Source: Mycobacterium sp. IS-1742 (GTDB taxonomy: Bacteria; Actinomycetota; Actinomycetes; Mycobacteriales; Mycobacteriaceae). Taken from it: a stretch of DNA of 64,000 bases. Shown piece by piece: positions 17,969-27,281 of the stretch. Location: the NCBI RefSeq assembly GCF_001500125.1, contig NZ_LQIV01000015.1, positions 35,570 through 99,569 on the forward strand, in the 5' to 3' direction. Each line of letters opens with the position of its first letter. The stretch's first letter is position 1. The notes beneath the pieces were generated by a model. That model searched no databases. It was not told the origin of the DNA and saw only the letters and a list, made by a program, of their open reading frames with translations. The position numbers and the translations under genes are program-made.

Positions 17969-18934
17969 TCAGGAATCGGCGCGCTCGCGATCGGTGTCGC
18001 GCGACTGCGGTGTGCGGGTGGCGACCAGGCTCCACACGATGGAGACCGTCAGCGTCACCACGATGACCGAAAGCGTCAGCGGGATAGGGAGTTTGCCGAT
18101 CGGTGTCTCCGACAGGATCAGCTTCACACCGGCGAACGCCAGCAGAACGGCCAACCCGTAGTGCAGATGGGTGAACCGTCGCAGCAGACCGGCCAGGCAG
18201 AAGTACAGACTCCGCAGCCCCAGTACGGCAAAGGCATTGGCCGTCCACACGAGGAACGTGCTGGTTGTGATGGCCAGCACCGCCGCGACCGAATCGATGG
18301 CGAAGACGAGGTCGGTGGCCTCCACCGCGACGAGCACGACGAACAGCAGCGTGGCCACCCGCCTGCCGTCGATGCGCGTGAACAGCCGCTCGCCGTGATA
18401 ACGAGGGTCGGTGGGCACCACCCGGCGGACGAGCCGCACCAGGAGGTTCTTGTCGGGCTCGAGTTTGTCGTCGTGCTGGAACGCCATCTTGTACGCGGTG
18501 TAGATCAGGAAGGCGCCGAACCCGTAGGCCGTCCAGAAGAACCGCTCGAGCATCTCGGCCCCGACGAAGATGAACACGAGGCGGAACAGCAGCGCGCCGA
18601 CGACTCCGAGGAACAGCACCCGGTGCTGGTAGCGGTCCGGGACGGCGAAATACGTGAAGATCAACGCGAATACGAACACGTTGTCGACGGAAAGCGCTTT
18701 CTCGATCAGGTACCCGGCGTAGTACGTCCCGGCGACCTCGCCGCCGTAGATCCACCACAGGACCACCCCGAACCCCAGCCCGGCCGCGATCCAGATCGCC
18801 GACCAGACCGCGGCTTCCCGGAACCCGATCATGTGGTTGTCGCGGTGCAGGAGGAGGTCGACGGCCAGCATCAGCGCGATGGCCGCGATCAGCACGCCCC
18901 AGCCCCAGAGGGGAACGGTCAAGGGTTCAGTCAT
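17969..18934 (-). CDS. TerC-family integral membrane protein
   Basis: 321 aa with about nine TM helices. The paired acidic signatures of the TerC/LysE superfamily are clear: KALSVDNVFVFALIF (first half) and VEATDLVFAIDSVAAVLA (second half). TerC proteins are linked to tellurite resistance and, in several bacteria, to manganese export or metalation of secreted enzymes; the transported ion here is not shown. The ATG at 18934 follows AAGGAG by seven bases. The upstream region contains a consensus -10 (TATGAT) and an inverted repeat. A winged-helix regulator gene follows. Confidence 0.9.
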   Translation of the reverse strand: MTEPLTVPLWGWGVLIAAIALMLAVDLLLHRDNHMIGFREAAVWSAIWIAAGLGFGVVLWWIYGGEVAGTYYAGYLIEKALSVDNVFVFALIFTYFAVPDRYQHRVLFLGVVGALLFRLVFIFVGAEMLERFFWTAYGFGAFLIYTAYKMAFQHDDKLEPDKNLLVRLVRRVVPTDPRYHGERLFTRIDGRRVATLLFVVLVAVEATDLVFAIDSVAAVLAITTSTFLVWTANAFAVLGLRSLYFCLAGLLRRFTHLHYGLAVLLAFAGVKLILSETPIGKLPIPLTLSVIVVTLTVSIVWSLVATRTPQSRDTDRERADS

Positions 18935-18968
18935 CGGCGCGCTCCTTCCCGATGCCGACGGCCACCCC

Positions 18969-19009
18969 ATCATATACGAATATAAAAGCACGAAACATAG
19001 TTCGCATAT
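18969..19009 (-). promoter_or_regulatory. terC promoter and AT-rich inverted repeat
   Basis: Reading the minus strand, TATGAT at 18974-18969 is a perfect -10. Around it, ATATACGAA (18972-18980) and TTCGCATAT (19001-19009) form a 9-bp inverted repeat with one mismatch and a 20-bp spacer. The patch is much more AT-rich than its surroundings. It is a candidate operator, perhaps for the winged-helix protein at 17608-17931. Confidence 0.5.
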
Positions 19010-19039
19010 AGACCGCGCGTGGTGGCGGGGAAGGTCAGG

Positions 19040-20332
<1,293 letters not shown>

Positions 20333-20336
<4 letters not shown>

Positions 20337-20914
20337 CCGCTGAGCAGCGCGGTCGAGGCGGTGACCGCCGGCTCGAGGATCCCGCGCACGTCGCGCCCGT
20401 CCTCGACGAACAGCGCGGTCAGTTCCCGCAGACCGCCGAGCAGGACGACCGCCAGCGGACGGCTCAACGGCGCCTTACCCGCCCTGCGGAACCCGGGACT
20501 GCTCGTCAGGCCGACCAGCATGTCGGTGAGCCGGTCGATCGCCCAGCGGTGCAGCGGTGTCGCCTGGGCGCCGAGGGCGGGCAGTTCACGGATCCAGCTC
20601 AGGGTGATCGCCGGCCGCGCGGCGATGTGGTCGACGTACGCTCCGACCGCCTGGCGGATCTGCTCGTCCCAGTCCGCGTGCTGATCCACCGCGGACCGGA
20701 CACGCGCGATCAGCGCATCGTTGTTGTTGCGCAACAGTTCGACGAAGCACTCCTCCTTGCTGTCGAACCGGCCGTAGAAGGTGCGTTTGGAGGTGTGCGC
20801 ATGCCGGACGATGTCGGCGACCGTGGTGTCCCGGTAACCCCGTTCGGCGATCGAGGAGGCCAGGCCGTCAAGCAGCCTGCCGCGATGGAGGTCGTCGCGT
20901 ACGGCCCTCGTCAT
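20333..20914 (-). CDS. TetR-family regulator next to CYP138
   Basis: 193 aa. HTH at about residues 15-55 (GYRDTTVADIVRHAHTSKRT, FYGRFDSKEECF), then a helical ligand-binding domain. It is divergent from the cytochrome P450 gene; the same TetR-CYP138-MsrA order is known in M. tuberculosis as Rv0135c-Rv0136-Rv0137c. The intergenic region is filled with GGTAC/GTACC repeats that form nested palindromes, presumably its binding array. The ATG at 20914 is adopted; no strong ribosome site is visible. The natural ligand is unknown. Confidence 0.88.
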
Positions 20915-20940
20915 GTCACCTCTCTACACCCTTGCATCGG

Positions 20941-20993
20941 GTGGTACCGGCCGGTACCGTACCTCATACGTATTCGGTACATCGCAGTACCAC
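20941..20993. promoter_or_regulatory. Nested GGTAC palindromes between TetR and CYP138
   Basis: Three inverted repeats share GGTAC/GTACC half-sites: GGTACCGG-CCGGTACC (20943-20958, perfect 16 bp), an imperfect 22-bp palindrome centred on ATACGTAT (20959-20980), and outer arms GTGGTAC (20941-20947) and GTACCAC (20987-20993). This array covers most of the gap and probably controls both divergent genes. Confidence 0.65.
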
Positions 20994-21009
20994 GACCGGC
21001 TGGAGTGCC

Positions 21010-22359
21010 ATGAGCGAAGCAATCGTTGCCGACGTCCCCACCCCGAGCCCCCGCGCGGTGAACCTGCCGCCGGCCCTGCGCCTTCCGATGCCGGTGCAGG
21101 GCGCCGCGTACGCGTTCGCCCGCCGTCAACTGGTGTCCTGGATGGCACGCAGGCACGGACCCGCGTTCTGCATCAACATCCCGATGTTCGGCCGCACCGT
21201 GATCGTCGCCGACCCGCAGCTGGCCAAGCAACTGTTCATGGCGCCCACCGATGACGTCGGCAACATCCAGCCCAACCTCAGCCGGATCCTCGGACCCGGC
21301 TCGGTGTTCGCGCTCGACGGGGCCGAACACAAACGGCGGCGCCGCCTGCTCACCCCACCGCTGCACGGCAAGAGCGTGAAGAACTACGAGAAGCTCTTCG
21401 AAGAAGAGACGCTGCGCGAATCGGTGAACTGGCCGGAAGGCCGGCCGTTCGAGACGCTCGAGCCGATGATGCGGATCACCCTCAACGTGATCCTGCGGGC
21501 GGTGTTCGGCGCCGACGGCGAGAAGCTCGACGAACTGCGCCGCATCATCCCGCCGTGGGTCACGCTGGGCTCCCGGCTCGCGGTCGTCCCCAGCCCGCCA
21601 CGCACCTTCGGCCGCTGGACGCCGTGGGGGCGGCTCGCCGACTACCGCAGGCGCTACGACGCGGTGATCGACCGCCTGATCGACGAAATCCGGTCCGACC
21701 CGCGCTTCGACGAACGTGACGACGTGCTGGCGCTGCTGCTGCGCAGCACGTACGAGGACGGTACGGAGATGTCGCGCAGCGAGATCGCCGACGAACTGCT
21801 CACCCTGCTCGCGGCCGGCCACGAGACGACGGCCTCGACGCTCGGCTGGGCCTTCGAGCGCATCAGCCGTCACCCCGAGGTGCTGGAGAAGCTCGTCGCC
21901 GAGGCCGCCACCGACGACAACGAATACCGTCAGGCGACGATCTACGAGGTGCAGCGCAACCGCACCGTGATCGACTTCGCCGGCCGCCACGTCTACGCGC
22001 CGACGTTCGAACTCGGCGAGTGGGTGATCCCGCGCGGCTACTCGATCGTGGTGGCGCTGGCCGAGATCCACGAGCAGGCCGACGAGTACGACGACCCGGA
22101 GCGGTTCTCGCCCGAACGGTTCGTCGGCTCGCGCCCGTCGCCGCTGGTCCACGTCCCGTTCGGTGGCGGCACCCGCCGCTGTATCGGCGCGGTGTTCGCG
22201 AACGTCGAGATGGACGTCGTCCTGCGGACGGTGTTGCGAAACTTCGTCATCGAGCCCACCACGGCACCGGGGGAGAAGGTGCACTCCCGCGGGGTCGCCT
22301 ATACGCCGAAGGCCGGCGGGCAGGTCACCCTGCGCCGCCGGCCCCAGCCGCTGGCCTGA
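21010..22359 (+). CDS. cyp138: Cytochrome P450, CYP138 family
   Basis: 449 aa. P450 signatures: the I-helix oxygen-activation motif LLAAGHETTAST, a K-helix-like EVQRNRTVID, and the haem-binding loop FGGGTRRCIGA with the thiolate Cys391. The central stretch NIQPNLSRILGPGSVFALDG matches CYP138 (Rv0136) closely as remembered. The enzyme is a soluble mono-oxygenase needing ferredoxin or another electron donor; no redox partner is encoded nearby, and the substrate is unknown. The ATG at 21010 begins MSEAIVADV as in the homologue. It abuts the convergent msrA gene with no gap between stop codons. Confidence 0.93.
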   Translation: MSEAIVADVPTPSPRAVNLPPALRLPMPVQGAAYAFARRQLVSWMARRHGPAFCINIPMFGRTVIVADPQLAKQLFMAPTDDVGNIQPNLSRILGPGSVFALDGAEHKRRRRLLTPPLHGKSVKNYEKLFEEETLRESVNWPEGRPFETLEPMMRITLNVILRAVFGADGEKLDELRRIIPPWVTLGSRLAVVPSPPRTFGRWTPWGRLADYRRRYDAVIDRLIDEIRSDPRFDERDDVLALLLRSTYEDGTEMSRSEIADELLTLLAAGHETTASTLGWAFERISRHPEVLEKLVAEAATDDNEYRQATIYEVQRNRTVIDFAGRHVYAPTFELGEWVIPRGYSIVVALAEIHEQADEYDDPERFSPERFVGSRPSPLVHVPFGGGTRRCIGAVFANVEMDVVLRTVLRNFVIEPTTAPGEKVHSRGVAYTPKAGGQVTLRRRPQPLA

Positions 22360-22875
22360 TCAGGCTGTCGCGTCCGCGCGCTTGGGAAGCTTCCAGTCCG
22401 GCCGCGGGAAGTGACAGGTGTAACCCCAGGGCATCCGCTCCAAGTAGTCCTGGTGTTCGGGTTCGGCCTCCCAGAACTCGGCGGCCGGCGTCACCTCGGT
22501 GACCACCTTGCCCGGCCACAGGCCGGACGCGTCGACATCGGCGATGGTGTCGAGCGCGACACGCTTCTGCTCGTCGTCGACGTAGAAGATCGCCGAGCGG
22601 TAACTCGTTCCGACGTCATTGCCCTGACGGTTCTTCGTCGTCGGGTCGTGGATCTGGAAGAAGAACTCCAGCAGGGCCCGGTAGTCGGTCTGCGCCGGGT
22701 CGTAGGTGATCTCGATCGCCTCGGCGTGGCCCGGGTGGTTGCGGTAGGTCGCGTTGGCGTTCTGCCCGCCGGTGTATCCGACGCGGGTCGACACCACGCC
22801 CGGCTGCTTGCGGATCAGGTCCTGCATACCCCAGAAGCAGCCGCCCGCCAGGATCGCCTTCTTGAATTCGGTCAT
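22360..22875 (-). CDS. msrA: Peptide methionine sulfoxide reductase MsrA
   Basis: 171 aa. The catalytic motif GGCFWGMQ (Cys13) opens the protein, followed by [20 protein letters not shown] and IFYVDDEQK, all typical of MsrA. It reduces the S-epimer of methionine sulfoxide in oxidised proteins using thioredoxin or mycothiol-linked electrons. The ATG at 22875 overlaps the stop of msrB (ATGA), so msrB-msrA form a translationally coupled repair operon. Location beside cyp138 matches Rv0137c. The C terminus lacks the usual long Cys-containing tail. Confidence 0.96.
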   Translation of the reverse strand: MTEFKKAILAGGCFWGMQDLIRKQPGVVSTRVGYTGGQNANATYRNHPGHAEAIEITYDPAQTDYRALLEFFFQIHDPTTKNRQGNDVGTSYRSAIFYVDDEQKRVALDTIADVDASGLWPGKVVTEVTPAAEFWEAEPEHQDYLERMPWGYTCHFPRPDWKLPKRADATA

Positions 22876-23369
22876 CGCGCTTCCTCCTTGGTGTCGAACA
22901 GCGTCGTGTACTCGCCATATCCTTGCGCCTCGAGGTCGTCGAGGTGGATGAACCGCAGCGCCGCGGAGTTGATGCAGTACCGCAGCCCGCCCTCGGCGCG
23001 GGGACCGTCGGTGAAGACGTGGCCGAGGTGGCTGTCGCCGTGCGCCGAGCGCACCTCGGTACGCAGCATCAGGTGGCTGAAGTCCCTCTTCTCCTTCACG
23101 TTGGCCGGTTCGATCGGCCGGGTGAAACTCGGCCATCCGCTGCCGCTCTCGAATTTGTCGACCGAGGCGAACAGCGGTTCGCCCGACACGACGTCGACGT
23201 AGATGCCCGGCTCGTGGTTGTCCCAGTACTCACCGGTGAACGGCCGCTCGGTGCCGTTCTCCTGGGTGACGTGATACTGCTGGGGCGACAGCGCATTCAC
23301 CGCGGCGGGGTTCCGGTTGTAGCTCGTGTTTTTCTGTTGGCTCGTGTTATTCAAACGACCGTGTGCCAC
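22872..23369 (-). CDS. msrB: Peptide methionine sulfoxide reductase MsrB
   Basis: 165 aa. Signatures: [25 protein letters not shown] and the catalytic [11 protein letters not shown] (Cys132). There are no paired CxxC motifs, so it is the zinc-free form. It reduces the R-epimer of methionine sulfoxide, complementing MsrA, whose gene follows with a 4-bp overlap. A GTG at 23369 preceded by AGGAGG four bases upstream is the best start; the longer upstream frame crosses the divergent promoter region. The N-terminal tail of about 30 residues (Asn/Gln rich) precedes the conserved domain. Confidence 0.95.
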   Translation of the reverse strand: MAHGRLNNTSQQKNTSYNRNPAAVNALSPQQYHVTQENGTERPFTGEYWDNHEPGIYVDVVSGEPLFASVDKFESGSGWPSFTRPIEPANVKEKRDFSHLMLRTEVRSAHGDSHLGHVFTDGPRAEGGLRYCINSAALRFIHLDDLEAQGYGEYTTLFDTKEEAR

Positions 23370-23456
23370 ATGACCTCCTCGTGTGCACCCTCTACAACCG
23401 TAGGCCGCCGCGCGATCATCCCTGCTCGCCGCGTGTTCACCCTCGACAAATATGGA

Positions 23457-23470
23457 TAGAACGTGTTTCA
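23457..23470 (+). promoter_or_regulatory. KstR-type operator upstream of the SnoaL operon
   Basis: TAGAACGTGTTTCA fits the published KstR consensus TnnAACnnGTTnnA at every specified position. It lies 9-22 bases before the GTG at 23479, probably over the transcription start. KstR is the TetR repressor of mycobacterial cholesterol catabolism; the repressor gene itself is not in the window. Confidence 0.6.
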
Positions 23471-23478
23471 GTTCTGGT

Positions 23479-23988
23479 GTGACGGACACGGCCCCTGCCA
23501 GGTTCACCAGCGCCGAGTTGACCGCGGCGTTCGCGACGTTCGAGGAGACCGTCGCCCACGCGGCGCAGACCCGCGACTGGGATCCGTGGGTCGATCAATA
23601 CACCCCCGACGTCCTCTACATCGAACACGCCGCAGGCACCATGCGCGGGCGCGAAGAGGTCAGGCCGTGGATCTGGAAGACGATGACGACCTTCCCGGGC
23701 AGCTACATGACCGCGTTCCCGGCGCTGTGGTCGGTCGCCGACGAAGCCACCGGGCGGATCATCTGCGAACTCGACAACCCGATGCGCGACCCCGGTGACG
23801 GCACGGTCATCAGCGCGACGAACATCTCGATCATCACCTACGCCGGTAACGGTCAGTGGTCCCGGCAGGAGGACGTCTACAACCCGCTGCGGTTCGCCTC
23901 CGCGACGGCGAAGTGGTGCCGCAGGGCGGCCGAACTGGGCACGCTGACCGATGAGGCGGCGGCGTGGATGAAGAAGTACGCCCGGTGA
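23479..23988 (+). CDS. SnoaL/NTF2-like protein
   Basis: 169 aa with the cone-shaped alpha+beta fold of NTF2-like proteins: [37 protein letters not shown] and [20 protein letters not shown]. Members include steroid isomerases, polyketide cyclases and hydroxylases; here a role in steroid or lipid catabolism is suggested by the KstR-type box and the SDR gene that follows. I prefer the GTG at 23479 ([14 protein letters not shown]) because an ATG at 23452 would place the operator inside the gene. Its stop overlaps the next start (GTGA). The substrate is unknown. Confidence 0.82.
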   Translation: MTDTAPARFTSAELTAAFATFEETVAHAAQTRDWDPWVDQYTPDVLYIEHAAGTMRGREEVRPWIWKTMTTFPGSYMTAFPALWSVADEATGRIICELDNPMRDPGDGTVISATNISIITYAGNGQWSRQEDVYNPLRFASATAKWCRRAAELGTLTDEAAAWMKKYAR

Positions 23989-24995
23989 GCACCGCGCTGG
24001 TCATCGGCGCCAACGGCTTCCTCGGCTCCCACGTCACCCGCCAACTCGTCGCCGACGGCCACGACGCCCGGGCGATGGTGCGCCCGAATGCGAAGACCAT
24101 CGGCATCGACGACCTCGACGTGACCCGCTTCGTCGGGGACATCTGGGACGAGGCCACGTTGCGCGAGGCCATGTCCGGGTGCGACGACGTGTACTACTGC
24201 GTGGTCGACGCCCGCGGGTGGTTGCGCGATCCCGCGCCGCTGTTCCGTACCAACGTCGACGGCACCCGCAATGTGCTCGACGTCGCGGTCGAACTGCCGC
24301 TGCGCCGGTTCGTGTTCACGAGCAGCTACGTCACCGTCGGGCGACGCCGCGGACGGCGGTCCACCGAGGACGACGTCGTCGACGTACGCCGGGTGACCCC
24401 GTACGTCCGGTCTCGGGTGCAGGGCGAGGAACTGGTCCTGCGGTACGCCAGGCAGCGCGGGCTGCCCGCCGTCGCCATGTGTGTGTCGACGACGTACGGC
24501 AGCGGCGACTGGGGACGCACCCCGCACGGCGCGATCATCGCCGGCGCCGCTTTCGGCAAGCTGCCGTTCGTGATGAGCGGGATCGAACTTGAAGCGGTCG
24601 GGGTCGACGACGCGGCCCGCGCCATGATCCTGGCCGGCGAGAAGGGCCGCGTCGGCGAGCGCTATCTGATCTCGGAGAAGATGATCAGCAACGCCGATGT
24701 CGCGCGCATCGCTGCGGAGGCCGCGGGCGTGGCGCCGCCGACGAAATCGCTTCCGCTGGCCGCGTCGTATGCGCTCGCCACGCTGGGCAGTGCGAAAGCA
24801 CGGTTGCGGGGCACCGACGAGCGGCTGTCGCTGGAATCGCTGCGGTTGATGCGGGCCGAAGCCGAACTGGATCACAGCAAGGCGGTGCGGGAGCTGGGCT
24901 GGCAACCGAGGCCGGTCGAGGAGTCGATCCGCGAGGCCGCGCGGTTCTGGGTGGACCTGCGTGATGCCAAGCGGGAGAGCAAGAGTACGTCGTAG
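23985..24995 (+). CDS. NAD(P)-dependent epimerase/3-beta-HSD-like SDR with altered active site
   Basis: 336 aa extended short-chain dehydrogenase. The nucleotide motif is ALVIGANGFLGSHV (GxxGxxG) and the catalytic Ser is in VFTSSYVTVG. The usual YxxxK is here PYVRSR (Tyr140, Arg144), so Lys is replaced by Arg; activity may be altered. Related proteins act on sterols, dihydroflavonols or nucleotide sugars. The GTG at 23985 overlaps the SnoaL stop. With the upstream KstR-type box and downstream Ddn-like gene, a sterol or isoprenoid pathway is the best guess. Confidence 0.85.
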   Translation: MSTALVIGANGFLGSHVTRQLVADGHDARAMVRPNAKTIGIDDLDVTRFVGDIWDEATLREAMSGCDDVYYCVVDARGWLRDPAPLFRTNVDGTRNVLDVAVELPLRRFVFTSSYVTVGRRRGRRSTEDDVVDVRRVTPYVRSRVQGEELVLRYARQRGLPAVAMCVSTTYGSGDWGRTPHGAIIAGAAFGKLPFVMSGIELEAVGVDDAARAMILAGEKGRVGERYLISEKMISNADVARIAAEAAGVAPPTKSLPLAASYALATLGSAKARLRGTDERLSLESLRLMRAEAELDHSKAVRELGWQPRPVEESIREAARFWVDLRDAKRESKSTS

Positions 24996-25008
24996 CGGGA
25001 GGTGTGCG

Positions 25009-25395
25009 ATGGTGGCTCCCCGATGGCACGCGCGGGCCAACCGCGTCGGCCTCAACCGGGTCGTCAAGTACATCGCGCCGTGGCTGCCCGGCTTCGGTGT
25101 CGTGGTGCACCGCGGCCGCAACTCCGGTAGGGAGTTCCGCACGCCGGTCAACCTGTTCCGCCGTCGCGGCGGGTTCGTGCTCGCATTGACCTACGGGTCG
25201 CATGCGGACTGGGTGCGCAACGTCGTCGCGGCGGGTGGATGTGAGGTCATCACGCGGCGCAGGCGGTACCGGGTGACCGACCCGCAGCTGTTCCTCGACG
25301 AGGACCGCTCCGAGATGCCGGCGGTGCCGCCGGTCCGGTACATCCTTGCCGCGGCCCGGGTTTCGGATTTCCTGTACCTGCGGATCGTGCAGTGA
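25009..25395 (+). CDS. Deazaflavin (F420)-dependent nitroreductase-family protein
   Basis: 128 aa split-barrel protein of the Ddn/FDOR-A family: VVVHRGRNSGREFRTPVNLF binds the F420 side chain and LTYGSHADWVRNVVAAGGCE is the second signature. Such enzymes use reduced F420 to reduce quinones, enones or nitroaromatics, often at the membrane. The ATG at 25009 follows GGGAGG by six bases, 13 bp after the SDR stop. It is the third gene of the 23479-26201 operon and its stop overlaps the next start. The substrate is not known; reduction of a steroid or quinone double bond would fit the context. Confidence 0.87.
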   Translation: MVAPRWHARANRVGLNRVVKYIAPWLPGFGVVVHRGRNSGREFRTPVNLFRRRGGFVLALTYGSHADWVRNVVAAGGCEVITRRRRYRVTDPQLFLDEDRSEMPAVPPVRYILAAARVSDFLYLRIVQ

Positions 25396-26201
25396 GCCGC
25401 GTCGACCTGCACGGGGCGTCCGAGACGATGCTGGCGACGCTGTACGCCAAGGCGCTCGACGCCCGGGCATCGGAGTCCGCGTTGCGGGACGCATTCGCCG
25501 GCGACATCGTCGGGCAGATCGAGTACGACTGGTCCCGGACCGGGATCACCCCGCGCAATGCGCTGTCGGTGGCGTTGCGGTCCAAGCACTTCGACGGCTG
25601 GGCGCGCCAGTTCCTCGCTGTGCATCCCGAAGCGGTGGTGCTGCACCTGGGCTGCGGACTGGACAGCCGCTACTACCGGCTCGAGCCGGGCCCTGGGGTC
25701 GAATGGTTCGACGTCGACTATCCCGACGTCGCGGCGTTGCGGGCGCGGTTCTATCCGGAGCGGGAGCACTGCCATGTCGTGGCCGCGTCGGTGACGGACG
25801 CGGGATGGCTGTCGTCGGTGCCGTCGGATCGCCCGACGCTGGTGGTCGCCGAGGGCGTGACGATGTATCTCACCGAAGCGGACGGTGTCGCGCTGCTGCG
25901 CCGTGTGGTAGGCCGATTCCCGTGTGGTGAAGTGCAATTCGATGCCTTCAACCGGTTCGGTATCGCGCTGGGGTGGACCAATACCCCGGTGCGGCGGGCG
26001 GGGGCGAGGCTGCACTGGGGGATCGGCGGACCCGCTGACATCCTCGACGCGGTGCCCGGCACGCGGCTGCTGGCGTGGGTCCCGGTATTCGACTCCGACG
26101 CGTTCTCCGAGCTGACATTCGGCTACCGGGCGATGGCGGCCGTGATGAACCGGGTGCCGGGCCTGCGGACGATGGCACAGTTCCACCGCTACGCGTTCTG
26201 A
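25392..26201 (+). CDS. Leucine-carboxyl-methyltransferase-like (Tcmp/LCM) O-methyltransferase
   Basis: 269 aa. The signature VVLHLGCGLDSRYYRLEPGP, WFDVDYPDVAALRARFYP and VVAEGVTMYLTEADGVALL are characteristic of the LCM/TcmP methyltransferase family, which use SAM and often act on polyketides or carboxyl groups. The GTG at 25392 overlaps the stop of the Ddn-like gene (GTGA), making it the last gene of the KstR-boxed operon. It carries no signal peptide. Its acceptor is unknown. Confidence 0.87.
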   Translation: MSRVDLHGASETMLATLYAKALDARASESALRDAFAGDIVGQIEYDWSRTGITPRNALSVALRSKHFDGWARQFLAVHPEAVVLHLGCGLDSRYYRLEPGPGVEWFDVDYPDVAALRARFYPEREHCHVVAASVTDAGWLSSVPSDRPTLVVAEGVTMYLTEADGVALLRRVVGRFPCGEVQFDAFNRFGIALGWTNTPVRRAGARLHWGIGGPADILDAVPGTRLLAWVPVFDSDAFSELTFGYRAMAAVMNRVPGLRTMAQFHRYAF

Positions 26202-26258
26202 CGCGCAATTCCCGCTTTCCGTTCGGCGCATTCCTGGGTCTGGCCGCTCCTTTTGTCT

Positions 26259-26759
26259 TCAGTCCGGCGCCGGTGGTGTTGACCGATGCAGTGGACAGCG
26301 AGTCTCCCGCTGGCCGAGCACCGGCTGCCGCAGGCCCCCGGGGTTGAAGTCCGCAGACCACGGCCACCGGTACTGGTCGTCGGCCCAGACGAGCTGCAGC
26401 GCGCGCACGTCCCGCCCGTAGATGCCGATCGCCATTCCCATGTGCGCATCCGGCTGCGCCACCTCGACGAACTCCACCAGGGTGTCCGGCAGCGACATCA
26501 CATCGCCCGCCAGGACAGGGCCGTCGTGCTTGATGCAGTAGCCCGCCACGGTGTTGAGCACCAGGAAAGCGCGTCTCTCGTCGACGGCCGTGATGAGGAG
26601 TTCGGGGAGCCCGCATTCGTGCAGACCGATGGTGTACGCGAACGGTGTTCGTTCGCTTTCGACGTACTGGACGGCCCACCCGTTCTTCAGGATCAGGCCG
26701 CGGACCACGTCGAGGTAGTCGTTCAGGGTGGCTTCCGGATGGTCGCAATGCCAGCACAT
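26259..26759 (-). CDS. DUF4262 domain protein
   Basis: 166 aa. It starts MCWHCDHPEATLNDYLDVVR and contains the DUF4262 signature PFAYTIGLHECGLPELLITA followed by a GYCIKHDGPVLAGDV segment. The N-terminal CxxC(DH) could bind a metal but may just be chance. The family is common in actinobacteria and has no assigned function. The ATG at 26759 is supported by AAAGGTG five bases upstream; the longer frame upstream is rejected. It is convergent with the methyltransferase operon. Confidence 0.85.
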   Translation of the reverse strand: MCWHCDHPEATLNDYLDVVRGLILKNGWAVQYVESERTPFAYTIGLHECGLPELLITAVDERRAFLVLNTVAGYCIKHDGPVLAGDVMSLPDTLVEFVEVAQPDAHMGMAIGIYGRDVRALQLVWADDQYRWPWSADFNPGGLRQPVLGQRETRCPLHRSTPPAPD

Positions 26760-26964
26760 GGCCGCACCTTTCGTCGTCGTTGCGGCCAGCATGCGCCGGG
26801 GGTCTGACACCACTGCTCGCGGTGGCAGCAGCGGCAATGACCGACAGATCCTGCCACCCGTCGGTCAATCACTGCCAACCGGAATCACTGTCCTGACCTG
26901 CTGGTTTGAACCATCAGACCGGCCAGGAAGCCTCCCGACCGAACGGAAACGAAGAGGTAAGGAC

Positions 26965-27216
26965 ATGAACAAGTTCGGATTCGCCACCATCGCCGCCAGC
27001 GCACTGGCCGCCGCGTTCCTGGGTCTGGCCACCCCCGCCGCGCAGGCCGCGCCCTCGGGTGCGGGTAACGCCGCCGACACCATCAGCTCGCTGGACGACC
27101 GGGGTTACTCGGTGCGGGTGAACCATCAGGGCATGGTCAAGCCGCTCGACGAGTCGAGCATCGTGTCGGTGCGCTACGACAACGACGACCGCGTCGTCTA
27201 CGTGACCGTCCGCTGA
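26965..27216 (+). CDS. Small secreted protein (paralogue of 12758-13006)
   Basis: 83 aa with a Sec signal peptide (residues 1-29, ending AAQAAP) and a 54-residue mature domain containing HQGMVKPLDESSIVSVRYDN and ending RVVYVTVR. It is a clear duplicate of the gene at 12758-13006, on the opposite strand 14 kb away. No Cys is found in the mature part. The ATG at 26965 follows AGAGGTAAGG. A strong hairpin terminator follows at 27231. The function is unknown; the protein is probably exported to the envelope or medium. Confidence 0.82.
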   Translation: MNKFGFATIAASALAAAFLGLATPAAQAAPSGAGNAADTISSLDDRGYSVRVNHQGMVKPLDESSIVSVRYDNDDRVVYVTVR

Positions 27217-27230
27217 TCGCGCACCAGACC

Positions 27231-27257
27231 AGGGGCGTCCCGAAACGGGGCGCCCCT
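27231..27257 (+). terminator. Hairpin terminator after the secreted-protein gene
   Basis: AGGGGCGTCCCG, loop AAA, CGGGGCGCCCCT: a 12-bp stem with one G-T wobble, 14 bp beyond the stop at 27216. There is no U tract. It separates the gene from the leaderless oxidoreductase at 27282. Confidence 0.7.
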
Positions 27258-27281
27258 CGTGCTGGGTGCCAGAATCGTCCG

